From positions 1 to 64,000 of the forward strand of contig JASAMV010007796.1 of NCBI GenBank assembly GCA_030248065.1: a DNA stretch of 64,000 bases, read 5' to 3'. This DNA is from Rhynchonema sp. JSB1_4 (taxonomy: Eukaryota > Nematoda > Chromadorea > Monhysterida > Xyalidae). Both the position numbers and the translations under genes were made by a program. The notes below the pieces were generated by a model. It searched no databases and was not told the origin of the DNA. It was given only the letters and a program-made list of their open reading frames with translations. Of this stretch, positions 1 to 10,013 are shown in pieces; position 1 is the stretch's first letter, and every line of letters starts with the position of its first letter.

Positions 1-360
1 AGTAATATTATGAACAATAAGCTTGCACACAATTCACACATTTGCGCTGGTCTCGCTTTTGTTGACCACTTTTGGGCACAATGGTGAAATTACTGGATGC
101 CTTTGACGGTCGCCTCCCACCACCGTTTTGCGACATTGCCGACAATTAGTGAAAATTAGCGCCCTTGAAAATACTCCGTTGCGATTTTTGGCGATCGGGC
201 GCCTTTGCAGGGTCTGTGACAACGTTTTCACCGTGTGAGCACCATTTTTTCCGAAAAAATGCTCTTTGTTTTCTTTTTTCCTCGATCACCATTTTTTCTC
301 ATTTTTTTTGTTTCCTTTTTTTGAAAAAAGGAAAAAAACGAAGAATTTTTTCATTTTTTT
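1..360. other. No gene seen; T-rich sequence
   Basis: I see no supported gene. The stretch has T-rich and A-rich runs (about 245-362) leading into the CCAATACC array. Short open frames here have no recognisable domain and no splice context. Confidence 0.5.
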
Positions 361-364
361 CCCT

Positions 365-554
365 TACTATCTCTGATACCAATACCAAATTGGGGACCCA
401 ATACCAATGCCCAATACCAATACCGGGTGAGACCCAATACCAATACCAATTCCCAATACCAAAGCAATACTACTGAAGTGCCTTGCCTAGTATTGGTTTG
501 GTATAGGGTTGGTATTGGTATTGTGTATTGGGTACTGGGTTGATACTGGTATTC
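365..554. repeat. Palindromic CCAATACC / GGTATTGG array (arm 1)
   Basis: From 365 to about 475 the strand is built from CCAATACCAA-type units. From about 488 to 554 it is built from the reverse complement, TTGGTATTGG. The two halves can fold back on each other around a short centre near 476-487. The same units reappear at 1249-1530 and 1950-2275. The mobile element at 555-1248 interrupts this array, because the GGTATTGG units resume directly after it. Confidence 0.8.
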
Positions 555-1248
555 AGTGTAGTTGCTGGGCCTGGGGGATGGGGATTCCCCCTAAGGGGTC
601 GGTACCTTGCAACCACCCCTTGGGGGAAGGGTTGGTACCTTGCAGCCATCCCAGAGGGTACCTTGCAACCATCAATTTATGGTTTTCATAGGCAAAAATT
701 GGTATTTTTAGACCCCAAAACCCCAACTGCCGCAAGAAGACTCTGTTTTAAGCACGTTTTAGACCAATTTTTGGTACTTCTAGAAGATTTTTGGGGTCAT
801 TTTTTCAAAAACCCCACCCTCGGGTATGGGAAATTTTTGAGTTTTTGGAGAAACGCACCCTCCTTGGTATGGGAAATTTTTGATTTTTGGGGGTACTAGA
901 CGGGACCCGTGCCTACGGCCCGGCTACAGCGCCGCGCCCGTGCCGTGCGAACCCCCCCCCCCGCCCCGAAGACCCATTAGCATACCCAAAGCTACCCGTG
1001 AAAATTGACCCGTCCGCTCTTCCGAGGGAGGGGGCCACAGACATACATACATACGTCTTCCTGTTTTAGTAGTATAGATGTATGGGAAATTTCCCGAAAA
1101 TTGGGCTGGGTATGGGAAAATTTTGATTTCTCAACGACACCACTGCTTTGGGGTCGGCTCGAGATAGATACCCTTCCCCCCTAAGGGTTGACGCGAGATA
1201 GATACCCCTTTTACGGGGGAATCCCCATCCCACCCCAGCCACTACACT
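555..1248. mobile_element. hAT-like non-autonomous element inside the GGTATTGG array
   Basis: The ends are (C)AGTGTAGT at the left and ACTACACT(G) at the right. GGTATTC stands directly outside both ends (548-554 and 1249-1255), a 7-bp or arguably 8-bp target duplication. Near the left end GGTACCTTGCAACC-type words are iterated (about 600-675). Near the right end TCGAGATAGATACCC-type words occur (about 1155-1205). There is no transposase. The right part resembles 8320-8430, so the element belongs to the same set as the copies at 8-9 kb. Confidence 0.65.
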
Positions 1249-1640
1249 GGTATTCGGTATTGGCCCTAGTATTGGTTTGGTATTGGGTTTTTGGTCTGGT
1301 ATTGGGTTTCGTATTGGTTCGGTATTGGGTTTTGAGTCAGGTTTTGGGTTTCGTATTGCTTTGGTATTGGGTTTTTCTGGATTAGTATTGGGTATTGGTT
1401 TTGACCCAATGCCTGGGCAAACCCGATAACAATACCCAATACCAATACCAGGCCAGCTCCAACACCAATACCCATTGCGCAATACCAGAACTAGACCCAA
1501 TGCCAATACCAACCACTGGTATTGGGTGGTATTCGTGGGTGTTGGGTATTTTGCCCACCCATAGTACCTGGTGCCGCGGTTAGTCGGTTAGTGTGCTGGT
1601 GTACCATATGGGTGGGCAAAACCAATACCAATATCAGTGT
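1249..1640. repeat. Palindromic GGTATTGG / CCAATACC array (arm 2)
   Basis: GGTATTGG units run from 1249 to about 1405. They are followed by complementary CCAATACC units from about 1410 to 1515 and more mixed units to 1640. It continues the array at 365-554 across the inserted element. Open frames here encode only low-complexity repeats and are not genes. Confidence 0.75.
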
Positions 1641-1945
1641 CTATTTTCGAAAATAAATTACCCGGAACAATTACCGGTAATTTATTTCTCCGAGAAAATG
1701 TTTTTTTGGTCTGAAAATGGCGAATAATTTTCTTGAGGGTTCGAACCTATCTTACAAAACCGTTTTAAAAAGGCCTAAAAGACCTGAAAGCGACTATTTT
1801 TCGTGCCTGAAACACGCAGGCGGGCAAACCACAAGCACAGCAAAAATTGCTAAAAAATGGGTGTTTTTGACGTCGGAATTCCTCAAGTACTGGAAATTTA
1901 TTAAAAAAGGGGTTTTTTCGAAAATATAAATTACGGTAATTTTAG
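1641..1945. other. Unassigned spacer between two arrays
   Basis: AT-rich spacer with ttaccggtaa-like short palindromes near 1668-1685. I see no gene. It could be the core of a foldback element whose arms are the flanking arrays. Confidence 0.4.
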
Positions 1946-1949
1946 CCAC

Positions 1950-2275
1950 TGAGGGTATTGGTATTGAAGCTGGCCTGGTATTGCTATTGGGTTTGCTCAG
2001 GTATTGAAATTCAGGAAGACCCAATACCAAACCATTGCAAAACTCAATACCCGACTCAAAACACAATACCAAACCCAATACCAATCCGATACCATACTAA
2101 AAACCCAATACCAAACCAATACCAAGACCAATATCCAAGACCAACACCAATACCAACCCAATACTCAATACCAAGACCGAACCCAATACCAGGGACTTCA
2201 GTAGTATTGATTTGGTATTGGATATTGGTATTGGGTCTCACCCGGTCTTGGTATGGTATTGGGTCCCCAATTTGA
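1950..2275. repeat. Palindromic GGTATTGG / CCAATACC array (third copy)
   Basis: GGTATTGG units (about 1952-2010) are followed by a long CCAATACC block (about 2018-2190) and then GGTATTGG units again (2205-2270). It is the same repeat as at 365-554 and 1249-1640. Confidence 0.75.
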
Positions 2276-2356
2276 GAAGAAGAATTCGAAAAAGAAGCGA
2301 ACTCTGCGCGAAGCGCAGTTTTTTTGGAGATTTTTGGTAAAAAAAGGCGCGTTTGC

Positions 2357-2760
2357 AGTGATGTAGTTTAGGGGTATGGGGTAATACCCCCCAAACCTGG
2401 GTCGGCTATCTGTGTGTGTCTACCGCCCACAAACCCACTATGTCTGCCGTGTCCGGATATTAACCAAAAAGTGTTGATTTTAGCTCCAAAATGACCATTT
2501 TTATGGTCCAAAAAGGTCAAATTTTCTCATATTTTTACCAATATGAAGAAAATTACCCCTAAGGCCTATTCTAGCATAATTTTCGCCTATTTTTATACCG
2601 CTAGCTTTGACCTCTTCACCAATGCCCCCAAATCGGCATACCCGGCCAGCTGGCCCGATCCTAATCTGTAGTGGGGAAGAATCAAGAAAATTTTGGCTTT
2701 TTTGGACGACTTTTTCCTTTGACCCCAAAATCGGGCCGGGCCGGGCCGCGAGTTTGGGCT
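2357..2760. mobile_element. Truncated hAT-like element, relative of the one at 6986-7349
   Basis: It begins with CAGTGATGTAGTT, then a run of G and C pairs (ggggtaataccccccaa). Its core (about 2470-2660) matches 7100-7290, for example the stretch around AAAGTGTTGATTTTAG and the ATCGG-TACCCGGC region. No matching right end is visible, so this copy is truncated or diverged at the right. Confidence 0.6.
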
Positions 2761-3274
2761 TTCATATCACAGTCAACATCCCGTTTTTAATACACACGAT
2801 TATTTTAGCAATTCGACCCGATCAAATTCAATCGTCTCGTCCAACACAAGTACCAATCGTGCGCCTACAATTGTTGGATCGCGGCCGCGCTGTACATAGT
2901 CACGCTTGTGGGCACTTATTGGCAGAATAGATGGAATGAACAAAGCGCTATTGAGTAGAATCCAATCAATTCAGCCGAAATGCCGACTCGGTCTATGTAA
3001 ATGCGAAAAGTAAATTCTGACACAATTGTCCAGCAGGTCGAAATCTCACTTTTATGTTGTGGATGTGCATAATTTATTTCAATATTGTCGCTTTAGTCAT
3101 GTGCTATTTACAAGTTATCGCGTTGTCCGGTTCATCACATTCCACTTGAAAATTGATTCGTAGACTATTTGATTCTGTGCACTGTGCGACGCATCATTGT
3201 GAGATTATGCAAAACAATAGATTTATAACTGTCCTAATGCTTTTAATCCTAAAATTTTTGATGTGAATGCAGAG
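2761..3274. other. No gene seen
   Basis: Unique-looking AT-rich sequence with only short open frames, none with a recognisable domain or paired splice sites. Confidence 0.45.
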
Positions 3275-3282
3275 GTTCTGAT

Positions 3283-3477
3283 CAGTGCTGTGGCTACTGC
3301 TGAGGGGAAGATACTGAGGTCAAAAAAGGGGAAGATACTGTACCCTCCATCTGACAATTTGGTGGGGGAGACCCAGGTTGAAATGTGCAGCGCAAATTTT
3401 GGCACTATGATTTTTGACCAAAAAAATGGTACTTTTGAGGTCAAAATAGGGGGAGATACTGGCCCCCCACAGCACTG
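3283..3477. mobile_element. 195-bp hAT-like MITE with perfect 8-bp target duplication
   Basis: Terminal inverted repeats CAGTGCTGTGG and CCACAGCACTG bound the element. The 8-mer GTTCTGAT stands immediately on both sides (3275-3282 and 3478-3485). An 8-bp duplication with CAG...CTG ends is typical of the hAT superfamily. GGGGAAGATACTG-type words recur three times near the ends. It has no coding capacity. Confidence 0.85.
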
Positions 3478-3485
3478 GTTCTGAT

Positions 3486-4293
3486 CGTCTTGTGTTGTGA
3501 GGGTACTCCCGTGTGCGTTGCGTGTCGTAGCGCATAAGATAAGCATCGTCATTATAACTATCGGGCTCTATCGCCACCGCGTCCGGATGCGGTCACGTCA
3601 GCATAGGGGACGCCAGCCACGTCGCTAAATGGTGGTACACGGAAGTGACGGACAATCACCAACCCACCATCTGTTCTGGACTGTTGACAATATGGACTGA
3701 TCTGATCCCAATATGCGCCCTCTGAGCCCGACGTCGTTTGACGAGGACGAGGATTAATGCATAATTTTCAGTTCTGTTAACATGTCCTGTGATCTTTCCT
3801 GATGTCCGTGATCTTTCTCTCTCCTTGGCGCTTTTTGTAGCTTTTATTTGCTGTGGTTTTGTTATAACCAGTGTTGTAACTTTTTTCATTTCCGTAATTG
3901 TCCCACCCTGTCTTGTAACTGTGCTTCTATCATTAATTTACGTGCATGGTTTTATGCGTCACTGAGAGCAATAAACAAACAAACATCATTATAACTATTA
4001 TTCATCTGAAACGACAGCGTGTTCTTGCCTGCTTTTCATGACTGTCGATTATATTTTATTAGTTGTTGTTGCAATTCTTTACATACAGATACAATATTGT
4101 CGTGCGTGGCTTTGTGTTCACAATAATATCAACCACAAATAAAACACCAAGAGGTCTGTAAATATCAACATCCGGAAAAGAACGTAATTGCTATGCAGTG
4201 CTATAAATTTGGCTCCAATGTAACTCGGAATAAAATGTGAACATCTGCTGCTCATAGCTGCATAGTTAAAAACGAATCACAGTTTCCCAGCAT
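3486..4293. other. No supported gene; 3' flank of the isochorismatase fragment
   Basis: Short open frames lie on both strands, including one of 77 residues at 3656-3889 minus that is rich in charged residues, but none shows a domain or splice context. This is the downstream side of the minus-strand gene at 4294-4855 and could include its 3' UTR. Confidence 0.4.
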
Positions 4294-4855
4294 TCAAATA
4301 CGACAACAGCCGCTGTCCGGACTTTCCTCCATTATCACTTTCTGCAATTCTTTGAATTTCGGATGAGCGGCGTCTTTGAGCAGCGATACAATCACACATT
4401 CACAGGTGCTCAGCAGCGCACCACTGCATTCGAGTTGACGGAATACCATCATCCTGCGAAGGGCAGTGGATAGGATACAGTGAGGTCGATACGCATGGGC
4501 TTCGCCGCTACTCTGATCGCGGATTTTTTTCCGACGGCTTTTTGTGTGACAATATTCGAACTTTTGAGACCCATTGGGAAAATCGTGTGTTAATCCAAAG
4601 GCATCAACTGACGCCAGAACTCATATTTTACATCAATGCGCTCTATTGTTTGCCCGTTTCAACTTGTCTACGCAGACGAGCGGTGGTGCAAACGAAACAG
4701 CATGAAAACATCACGCACCGATCAACCATATTGCGACTTGAGCATGCATCGGCCACCACCGTAACCTCGTATCCATTCTCCAGCAAGTCGATCGTGGTCT
4801 GGTAGATGCACGCGTGCGTCTCGATGCCACACAAGATCACCGATTTAGTGCTCCA
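4294..4855 (-). CDS. Isochorismatase-domain protein, C-terminal half (5' end missing)
   Basis: Two exons are visible on the minus strand, 4719-4855 and 4294-4453. They join in phase (donor gtgcgt, phase 2) to about 98 residues ending at a TGA. The first carries the ISOC1/ISOC2 family signature [20 protein letters not shown], with the cysteine that aligns with the family's active-site position, and the VVADACSSR stretch. The second carries [20 protein letters not shown] and ends with a SPDSG motif like ISOC tails. Known members are about 200 residues, so the N-terminal half with the catalytic Asp and Lys is not here. A large foldback repeat begins about 70 bases upstream, and then more transposons, so the gene is probably truncated, or its 5' exons lie far upstream. 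The reaction of animal ISOC proteins is poorly known. Confidence 0.8.
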
Positions 4856-4926
4856 CTGAAAGGTTGTCATTACTGATGTACAGAATTTGGTAAAAGGTCC
4901 GGTCTGGCCTTGGTCATGTTCACGTG

Positions 4927-5590
4927 GTCGTTCTTAAAGGAGGCCTTTCGCATTTCAAACCTCCTTCAAGCTTCGCATGTGTTTAGACAGTGGTCAATGC
5001 GTCATAAAAGTCAAACACACCGGAGGTCTAACGTTCAGCATGCGGCCAGGAGATGCCCTTCAAGAGGAACTTCCGGGAACCAAATCAAATGTGGACCAGC
5101 CCAATTTCTACCTGCGCATTCAGGCAACTCGCCTGATGACAAGGGCGGTCAAGGCGCAGAATGTTTCGCACGATATTTGTCCCTGCCTCACTATAGAATT
5201 TCGCTTTTCTTTTTATTTCGAATTGCAACGAATTGTTCATGCGTGGCTGCTAAATGCTTCAAGGTCTGCTTGTCGCGCTGGAACAATTCGTTGAAATTCG
5301 AAATATAAAGAAAATCGAAATTCCCTAGCTATTGCTGTTGCACGCTTCATGCGAAACATTGATTCGCCTTGACACCTTTTTGATCACGCAGTTTGCCTGA
5401 ATGCGCAGGTAGAAATTGGGCTGGTCCGCGGCACATTTTGTTCCCGGATGTTCTTCTTAAAGTGCATCTCCTGGTCGCATGCTGCAGATTGGGTTCTTGG
5501 TGCGTGAGAGTTTAATAACGCCCTGAACAATATTCAAGTGCGTGCAAAGTTTGAAGGCTGTTTGAAATGCGAAAGGTCCCCTTTAACTGG
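4927..5590. repeat. Large foldback with arms of about 300 bases
   Basis: The left arm (about 4935-5235) and right arm (about 5265-5585) are imperfect reverse complements over nearly their whole length. For example CTTTCGCATTTCAAAC near 4947 pairs with GTTTGAAATGCGAAAG near 5559, and CAATTTCTACCTGCGCATTC near 5101 pairs with its complement near 5398. The loop is short (about 5235-5265). The overlapping plus-strand frames of 105-132 residues look like consequences of the repeat, not genes. It abuts the broken 5' side of the isochorismatase gene. Confidence 0.8.
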
Positions 5591-5639
5591 TCCAAAAGTG
5601 CACCTCGAACTATCTTTGAAAAAAATCGCACGTGACAAA

Positions 5640-5957
5640 ACCGGTAGTTCCGGTTCGGCGGTTAGTGTACCTACCCCGTTTTTTCGAGCGGCGGTTAGTG
5701 TACCTCCCTGGGGGGAAGGGGGGAAGACCCAAATTCAGGAAAATGTCACTTTTCGAGGTAGAAAATTTGACCGATTATTTGCCCTTTTTGGAAAAAATTC
5801 TCCATAAAAAGGGTATTTTGGCGACTTTTGACAACATCGACCTGAAAATCACCCATTGTAAAACTAAAAATGCCCATTTTAGGCCTAAAAATGCGTATTT
5901 CAGGCAAAAATTGGGAAAATTAGTGTACCCGGAGCGGAGGTGAAATTAGTGTACTAG
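5640..5957. repeat. Word-repeat element core (GGTTAGTGTACC type)
   Basis: The word GGTTAGTGTACCT or a close variant recurs four times, flanking a core of about 180 bases. The same core, in the same order, lies at about 8520-8750, where it is flanked by GAACAGACGTACC words, and inverted at 10030-10215, where it is flanked by AGGTACACTAACCGCC words. The element at 5958-7573 has inserted into its right part. Confidence 0.65.
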
Positions 5958-6082
5958 CAATGGTGTAGCAGGGGGGTGGGGGTCCTATACTTGCGTATTT
6001 TTCCGCAAAATATATTTTTTGAAAAAAAAACCGTTTTTTCCGAAAAAAAACGTGTTTTTCCAAATATTTTTCCAGTACTTAA

Positions 6083-6582
6083 AGCGGGAAACCGTATATC
6101 TCATGCTTGCTTTTTTACTACGCAGTTAGACTGTTTATGTCCAACGGTCACAAAAAAACGATCAAACGAGATAAACCACGTTAAAACTGTCAGAATTTAT
6201 CTTTGAAAAGTTGCTTTCAGGAACAAACGCGAGCTTGTGCCGACTTACGCTCACCCTTTTGATCATGAAAGGCAGTGAGACTGAGACAAGAACCAGCTCG
6301 CTGACAGATGAAACCTTTGTGAAACATTTCACACGTGGCTGTTGGTTGACGAGCTGGTTGGATTCCCTACTAAATGTTCCGCCGTTGCCTGATCAAAAGG
6401 GGGAGCGTAAGTCGGCACAAGCTCGAGTTTGCTCCCGAAAGCAAATTTTTAAAAATTAATTCTCACAATTTAAACGCATTTCATTTTGTTTGAACGATGT
6501 TTTTGCGATCACTCATCGTATATAGTCACATTTTATTGCGAAAGGCCGGATTCTGAGAGCATGCGATATCCGGTTGCCCGGT
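6083..6582. mobile_element. 500-bp MITE with TTAA target duplication (piggyBac-type)
   Basis: TTAA stands at 6079-6082 and 6583-6586. The ends are inverted repeats: AGCGGGAAACCGTATATC on the left matches ACCGGGCAACCGGATATC read from the right on the other strand. The empty site is preserved in an inverted copy of the host repeat at about 7938-7955, where CCTTAAGTACTGG is uninterrupted. Inside, 6215-6262 and 6392-6437 form a second, long stem. There is no coding capacity. The TTAA duplication suggests piggyBac mobilisation, but the terminal bases are not the classic CCC. Confidence 0.75.
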
Positions 6583-6985
6583 TTAAGGATACCCATGGTC
6601 CAAAAACGCCCATTTTGGAGAAAATTTTGTCGGGAAATGGCCTGAAACACGCTAAAAATGCACTCGGAGATTAGAAAGTGCTCATTTTGAACTGTTTAGT
6701 ACCAATTTACATTGGTTTTGACAACATCCTCTCGCAACCTTGGAAAATATCTCGGAAATTTTTGCAAAAAAACCGTTTTTTTTCATAAGTTGCCACTCGG
6801 AAAAATTTCCGGAACAAGAAAAACGTATTTTCCCGGGCCTCAAAAAACGGTTTTTTCGGTTTTTTTCGGCCCGCAAGTATAGGGGGTCCCCCTAGGTACA
6901 GTAGGTAGGTAGGTTGATGCTCCATCCTGGTACAGTAGGTAGGTCGCCGCCCGGGGGCTGGTACAGTAAGTTGCGATTTTTGGCA

Positions 6986-7349
6986 CAGTGATGTGGTTGG
7001 GGGGGGGGGGTATTACCCCCCCAACTGCTAGGTAGCTTTCTTGCTCCGAAACCCATACCCCCCAAACTGGCTAGCTAGCTTTCTTGCTCCGGTCACCAAG
7101 TAAAAAAAGTGTTGATTTTAGTGCCAAAATGACCATTTTATGGGCCAAAATGGTCAAATTCGTTCAAATTTTCTCACACGTGCACAAAAATACGCATTTT
7201 AAGGCTTATTTTAGCATAATTTCGACCAATTTTTATACCCCTGTTTTTGACTTCTGGACCAATACCCCCCAAATCGGGGTACCCGGCTAGCTATCTAGCT
7301 TTCTTGAGCCGGACCTCTCCAGCTAGCTAGCTTTCTTGCTCGGACCAAC
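6986..7349. mobile_element. CAGTGATG-ended element with GCTAGCTAGCTTTCTTGCTC words
   Basis: It runs from CAGTGATGTGGTT to AACTACATCACTG. The word GCTAGCTTTCTTGCTC and close variants recur five times, two near the left end and three near the right. The core matches 2470-2660. A clear 8-bp target duplication is not visible here. Compared with the homologous copy near 9745 it interrupts a TTTTTGGC...CAAAA context, so it is probably an insertion. Confidence 0.6.
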
Positions 7350-7581
7350 TACATCACTGGCTCAAAATGGTGTAAAATCGGTATTTTTCACTCCAAATAG
7401 GCGAAAAATCGCGCGCTACGCGCGAAATTAGTGTTTTAGAGTACATTTTCATCAATATTTCGACCTAAAAAATTTTGTTCCCCCCTAGCTCGGCCGGTAC
7501 AGTAGGTAGGTTGCCGCCCCACATTTTTGGTGGTGCAGTAGGTTGCCGCCCCGCCTGGGTAGCTACACCACTGTGTACTAG

Positions 7582-8034
7582 TGTACCTTGGTCGGGATAA
7601 TTAGTATACCTTAGGGTATACTTGCGGGCCGAAAAAAAACCGTTTTTTTTTCGAAAAAAACCGAAAAAAAAACCGTTTTTTTCCGAGGCCCGGAAAAATA
7701 CGTTTTTATTTTTCCGGAAATTTTTCCAAGTGACAACTTTTGGGAAAAAAACGGTTTTTTTTTCAAAAATTTCCGAGATATTTTCAAGGGTTGCGAGAGG
7801 ATGTTGTCAAAACCAATGTAAATCGGTACTAAACAGTTCAAAATGAGCACTTTTTTAGTCTCCAAGTGCATTTTTAGCCTGTTTCAGTCCATTTCCCGAC
7901 ACAATTTTCTCCAAAATAGGCGTTTTTGGACCATGGGTATCCTTAAGTACTGGAAAAATATTTGGAAAAAAACGGTTTTTTTTCAAAAATATATTTTGCG
8001 GAAAAATACGCAAGTATACCTTAGGGGGTCCCCC
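7582..8034. repeat. Inverted copy of the 5985-6880 repeat body
   Basis: This block, read on the other strand, matches the body of the element at 5958-7573 (parts 5985-6078 and 6587-6880), including the Aaaacgg-rich arms and the central ATGGGTATCC region. It has AAGTATACC / GGTATACTTGCG words at both ends. It lacks the TTAA-type insertion and so shows the empty site. Its right side is interrupted by the element at 8035-8883. Confidence 0.7.
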
Positions 8035-8883
8035 CAGTGTGGTGGCAGGCCAATCGACCCAAGATACCCTAGGGGGGGGGAGGGTTTCGGACTTACTCGA
8101 CATACCCCCCAGAGGCTACCCAAGATACCCCTATGGTCCGTCAAAAGGCGAAAAAAGGCCGTTTTTTGCATGCAATTTTACTGCAAAATTGGCCTAAAAA
8201 TGGGTACTTTTTGACATTTTTGCCGAAAATTGGCCTAAAATGACCGTTTTTGGGTGTTTGCGCGCGGAGCGCGCGATTTTTGGGGGTCCCGAGGTCGAAA
8301 AACACCTATTTTTGCCTTTGAAAACCATAAATCTACTTACTCGAGATGCCCTTTGGGGTCGGCTCGAGATAGATACCCTTCCCCCCCATCCCCCCCTAAG
8401 GGTTGACTCGAGATAGATACCCCTTAGCAGTGTAGTTCCTGGTCCGGAGGGGGAACAGGCGGTACCCCCTTTTTTCGGAGGTGGAACAGACGTACCCACC
8501 TGGGGGGGAAGGGGGGGAGGAGGGACCCGGAAGGGGGGGAGGACCCAAATTTGGAGAAAAGTCATTTTTTGAGGTCGAAAATTTGGTTCATTTTTGCCCC
8601 TTTTAGGAAAAAAATCTCAATAAAAAAGGTATTTTGGCGATTTTTGACGACATTGACCTAAAAATCACTCATTTTATGCCTAAAAATGCCTATTTTAGGC
8701 CAAAATTTGCCTATTTTAGGTAAAATTTGGGGGAGCAGACGTACCCGGAGGGGGAACAGTGGGGCAGGCGTACCATGGAGGGGGAACAGACGTACCCGAG
8801 GGGGGGACCCCCCCCTCCCCCCAGGAACTACACTGCCCCTTAGGGGGGAATCCCCCCCCCATCCCCCCCCAGCCACTACAGTG
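8035..8883. mobile_element. hAT-like element, 8-bp target duplication GGTCCCCC, with a nested element
   Basis: Left end CAGTGTGGTGGCAGG and right end CCAGCCACTACAGTG are inverted repeats. GGTCCCCC flanks both ends (8027-8034 and 8884-8891). TCGAGATAGATACCC words recur near the right part (8340-8420) and CAAGATACCC variants near the left. A second element (8428-8835) sits inside it. Confidence 0.7.
8428..8835. mobile_element. Nested 408-bp hAT-like MITE, target duplication CCCCTTAG
   Basis: The ends CAGTGTAGTTCCTGG and CCAGGAACTACACTG are perfect 15-base inverted repeats. CCCCTTAG stands on both sides (8420-8427 and 8836-8843). GAACAGACGTACCC-type words recur near both ends. The core is the same as at 5740-5930. 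No coding capacity. Confidence 0.88.
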
Positions 8884-8891
8884 GGTCCCCC

Positions 8892-9070
8892 TCCCCCCTA
8901 CATTGCCCGGAACAGAGCCCCCAAGTAAAATCCCTTATACAGTAGGGTAATAAGGCTTGATGATAGTTGTGCACAGGTACATCCATGCACGTTTCTTGTT
9001 CACTAAGAGCATATAATACGCCTCTTTTTGATGAACTGACAAGACACGAATACCTTATTGTCGGAAATAG
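8892..9070. other. Short unassigned segment
   Basis: Nothing supported; probably the flank of the outer repeat body. Confidence 0.3.
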
Positions 9071-9578
9071 GACCCGGGGGTCTATTTTTTCACTGGGGTC
9101 ATTTTGGGGGTTCAATTTATGGGGGTCAATTACTGGGGGGTTATATTTTTCATTTGGCCCCCCGACGAAAAAAATCATTGTCAATAATGCCCCTAAAAAT
9201 GGCTTGTTTTCGGAATTTTCTAACTTTAATAGCGGCAATTATGCTTAAAAAGCAGTATTCTGTTGTGTACGCATATGCAAGCTTAAACAACGTTTGACAC
9301 AACAACACAGCCTTACCATCCCACTAATCTGTGGTACAGTGAACGTTGGGTGTGGGGTTCTATTAATGGGGGGTTCTAGTTTTGATTTCGAGCTATTTGG
9401 GTGGGGTCCAATTACTGGGGGGTTCTATTTTCGTCAATACGGTAATTGCGATTATAAGCGAAAAACCATCCTTTCAAACCCCTGTTTAGGGGTTTTTAGG
9501 GGTATTTCTGGGAACAATCTTTCAGATTCAGTGAATTAATAGAGCCCCCCCCCCCGGCCCCCGGAATAGGGCCCCCCG
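9070..9578. repeat. G-run element with GGGGTTCTATTTT / AATTACTGGGGGG words
   Basis: Two related G-rich clusters (about 9070-9160 and 9340-9435) repeat AATTACTGGGGGG and GGGGTTCTA-type words, with C-rich complements at about 9540-9577. It resembles the other word-repeat elements in layout but has no transposase. Ends and target duplications could not be fixed. Confidence 0.5.
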
Positions 9579-9588
9579 CAGTGTAGTT

Positions 9589-10005
9589 CAATGGTGTGGC
9601 TGGGGGGGGGGGTGGGGGGGGTCCCCCCCAAGGTACAGTAGGTAGGTTGCCGCCCCTCGCCTGGTACAGTAGGTAGGTTGCCGCCCCTCCCCTGGTACAG
9701 TAGGTAGGTTGCCGATGCCGCCCCACCTAACTTTTCACCCAAAACATTCATTTTTGGCTTAAAATTGCATAAAATTAGCATATTTGTCTGCAAATAGGCG
9801 AAAAATCGCGCGCTGCCCGCGAAATTAGCGTTTTAGGCCACATTTTCTTCAGTATTTAGACATAAAAAATTTCGGTTTCCAGATGACCCCCCCCCCAAGT
9901 GGTACGACCCCCCCCCCTAGCTCGGCTGGTACAGTAGGTAGGTTGCCGCCCCGCATTTTGGGTGGTACAGTAGGTTGCCGCCCTGCCTGGGTAGCTACAC
10001 CACTG
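9589..10005. mobile_element. 417-bp hAT-like MITE, target duplication GTGTAGTT
   Basis: The ends CAATGGTGTGGC and GCTACACCACTG are inverted repeats. GTGTAGTT flanks both (9581-9588 and 10006-10013). The words GGTACAGTAGGTAGGTTGCCGCC recur five times. The right half (9745-10005) matches 7350-7573, so it is the same family as the element at 5958-7573. It is inserted into the CAGTGTAGTTCCTTGGG end of another element. Confidence 0.88.
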
Positions 10006-10013
10006 GTGTAGTT

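Larger units (their letters stand above)
5958..7573. mobile_element. hAT-like element with nested insertions, 8-bp target duplication TGTACTAG
   Basis: Left end CAATGGTGTAGC and right end GCTACACCACTG are matching inverted repeats. TGTACTAG flanks both sides (5950-5957 and 7574-7581). It contains a TTAA-type insertion (6083-6582) and another CAGTGATG-ended element (6986-7349). Words of the form GGTACAGTAGGTAGGTTGCC recur at both ends of its body. The right end region (7350-7573) matches 9745-10005. No transposase frame is present. Confidence 0.75.

Noticed and set aside
1736..1748. GGGTTCGAACC resembling a tRNA B box
   Set aside because: No A box or cloverleaf can be drawn around it.
4910..5308. 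Two overlapping plus-strand frames (132 and 105 codons)
   Set aside because: They lie in the arm of the foldback and are explained by it.
9600..9995. Regularly repeated words that look like a CRISPR array
   Set aside because: Eukaryotic context, unequal spacing and terminal inverted repeats; they are element-end words.
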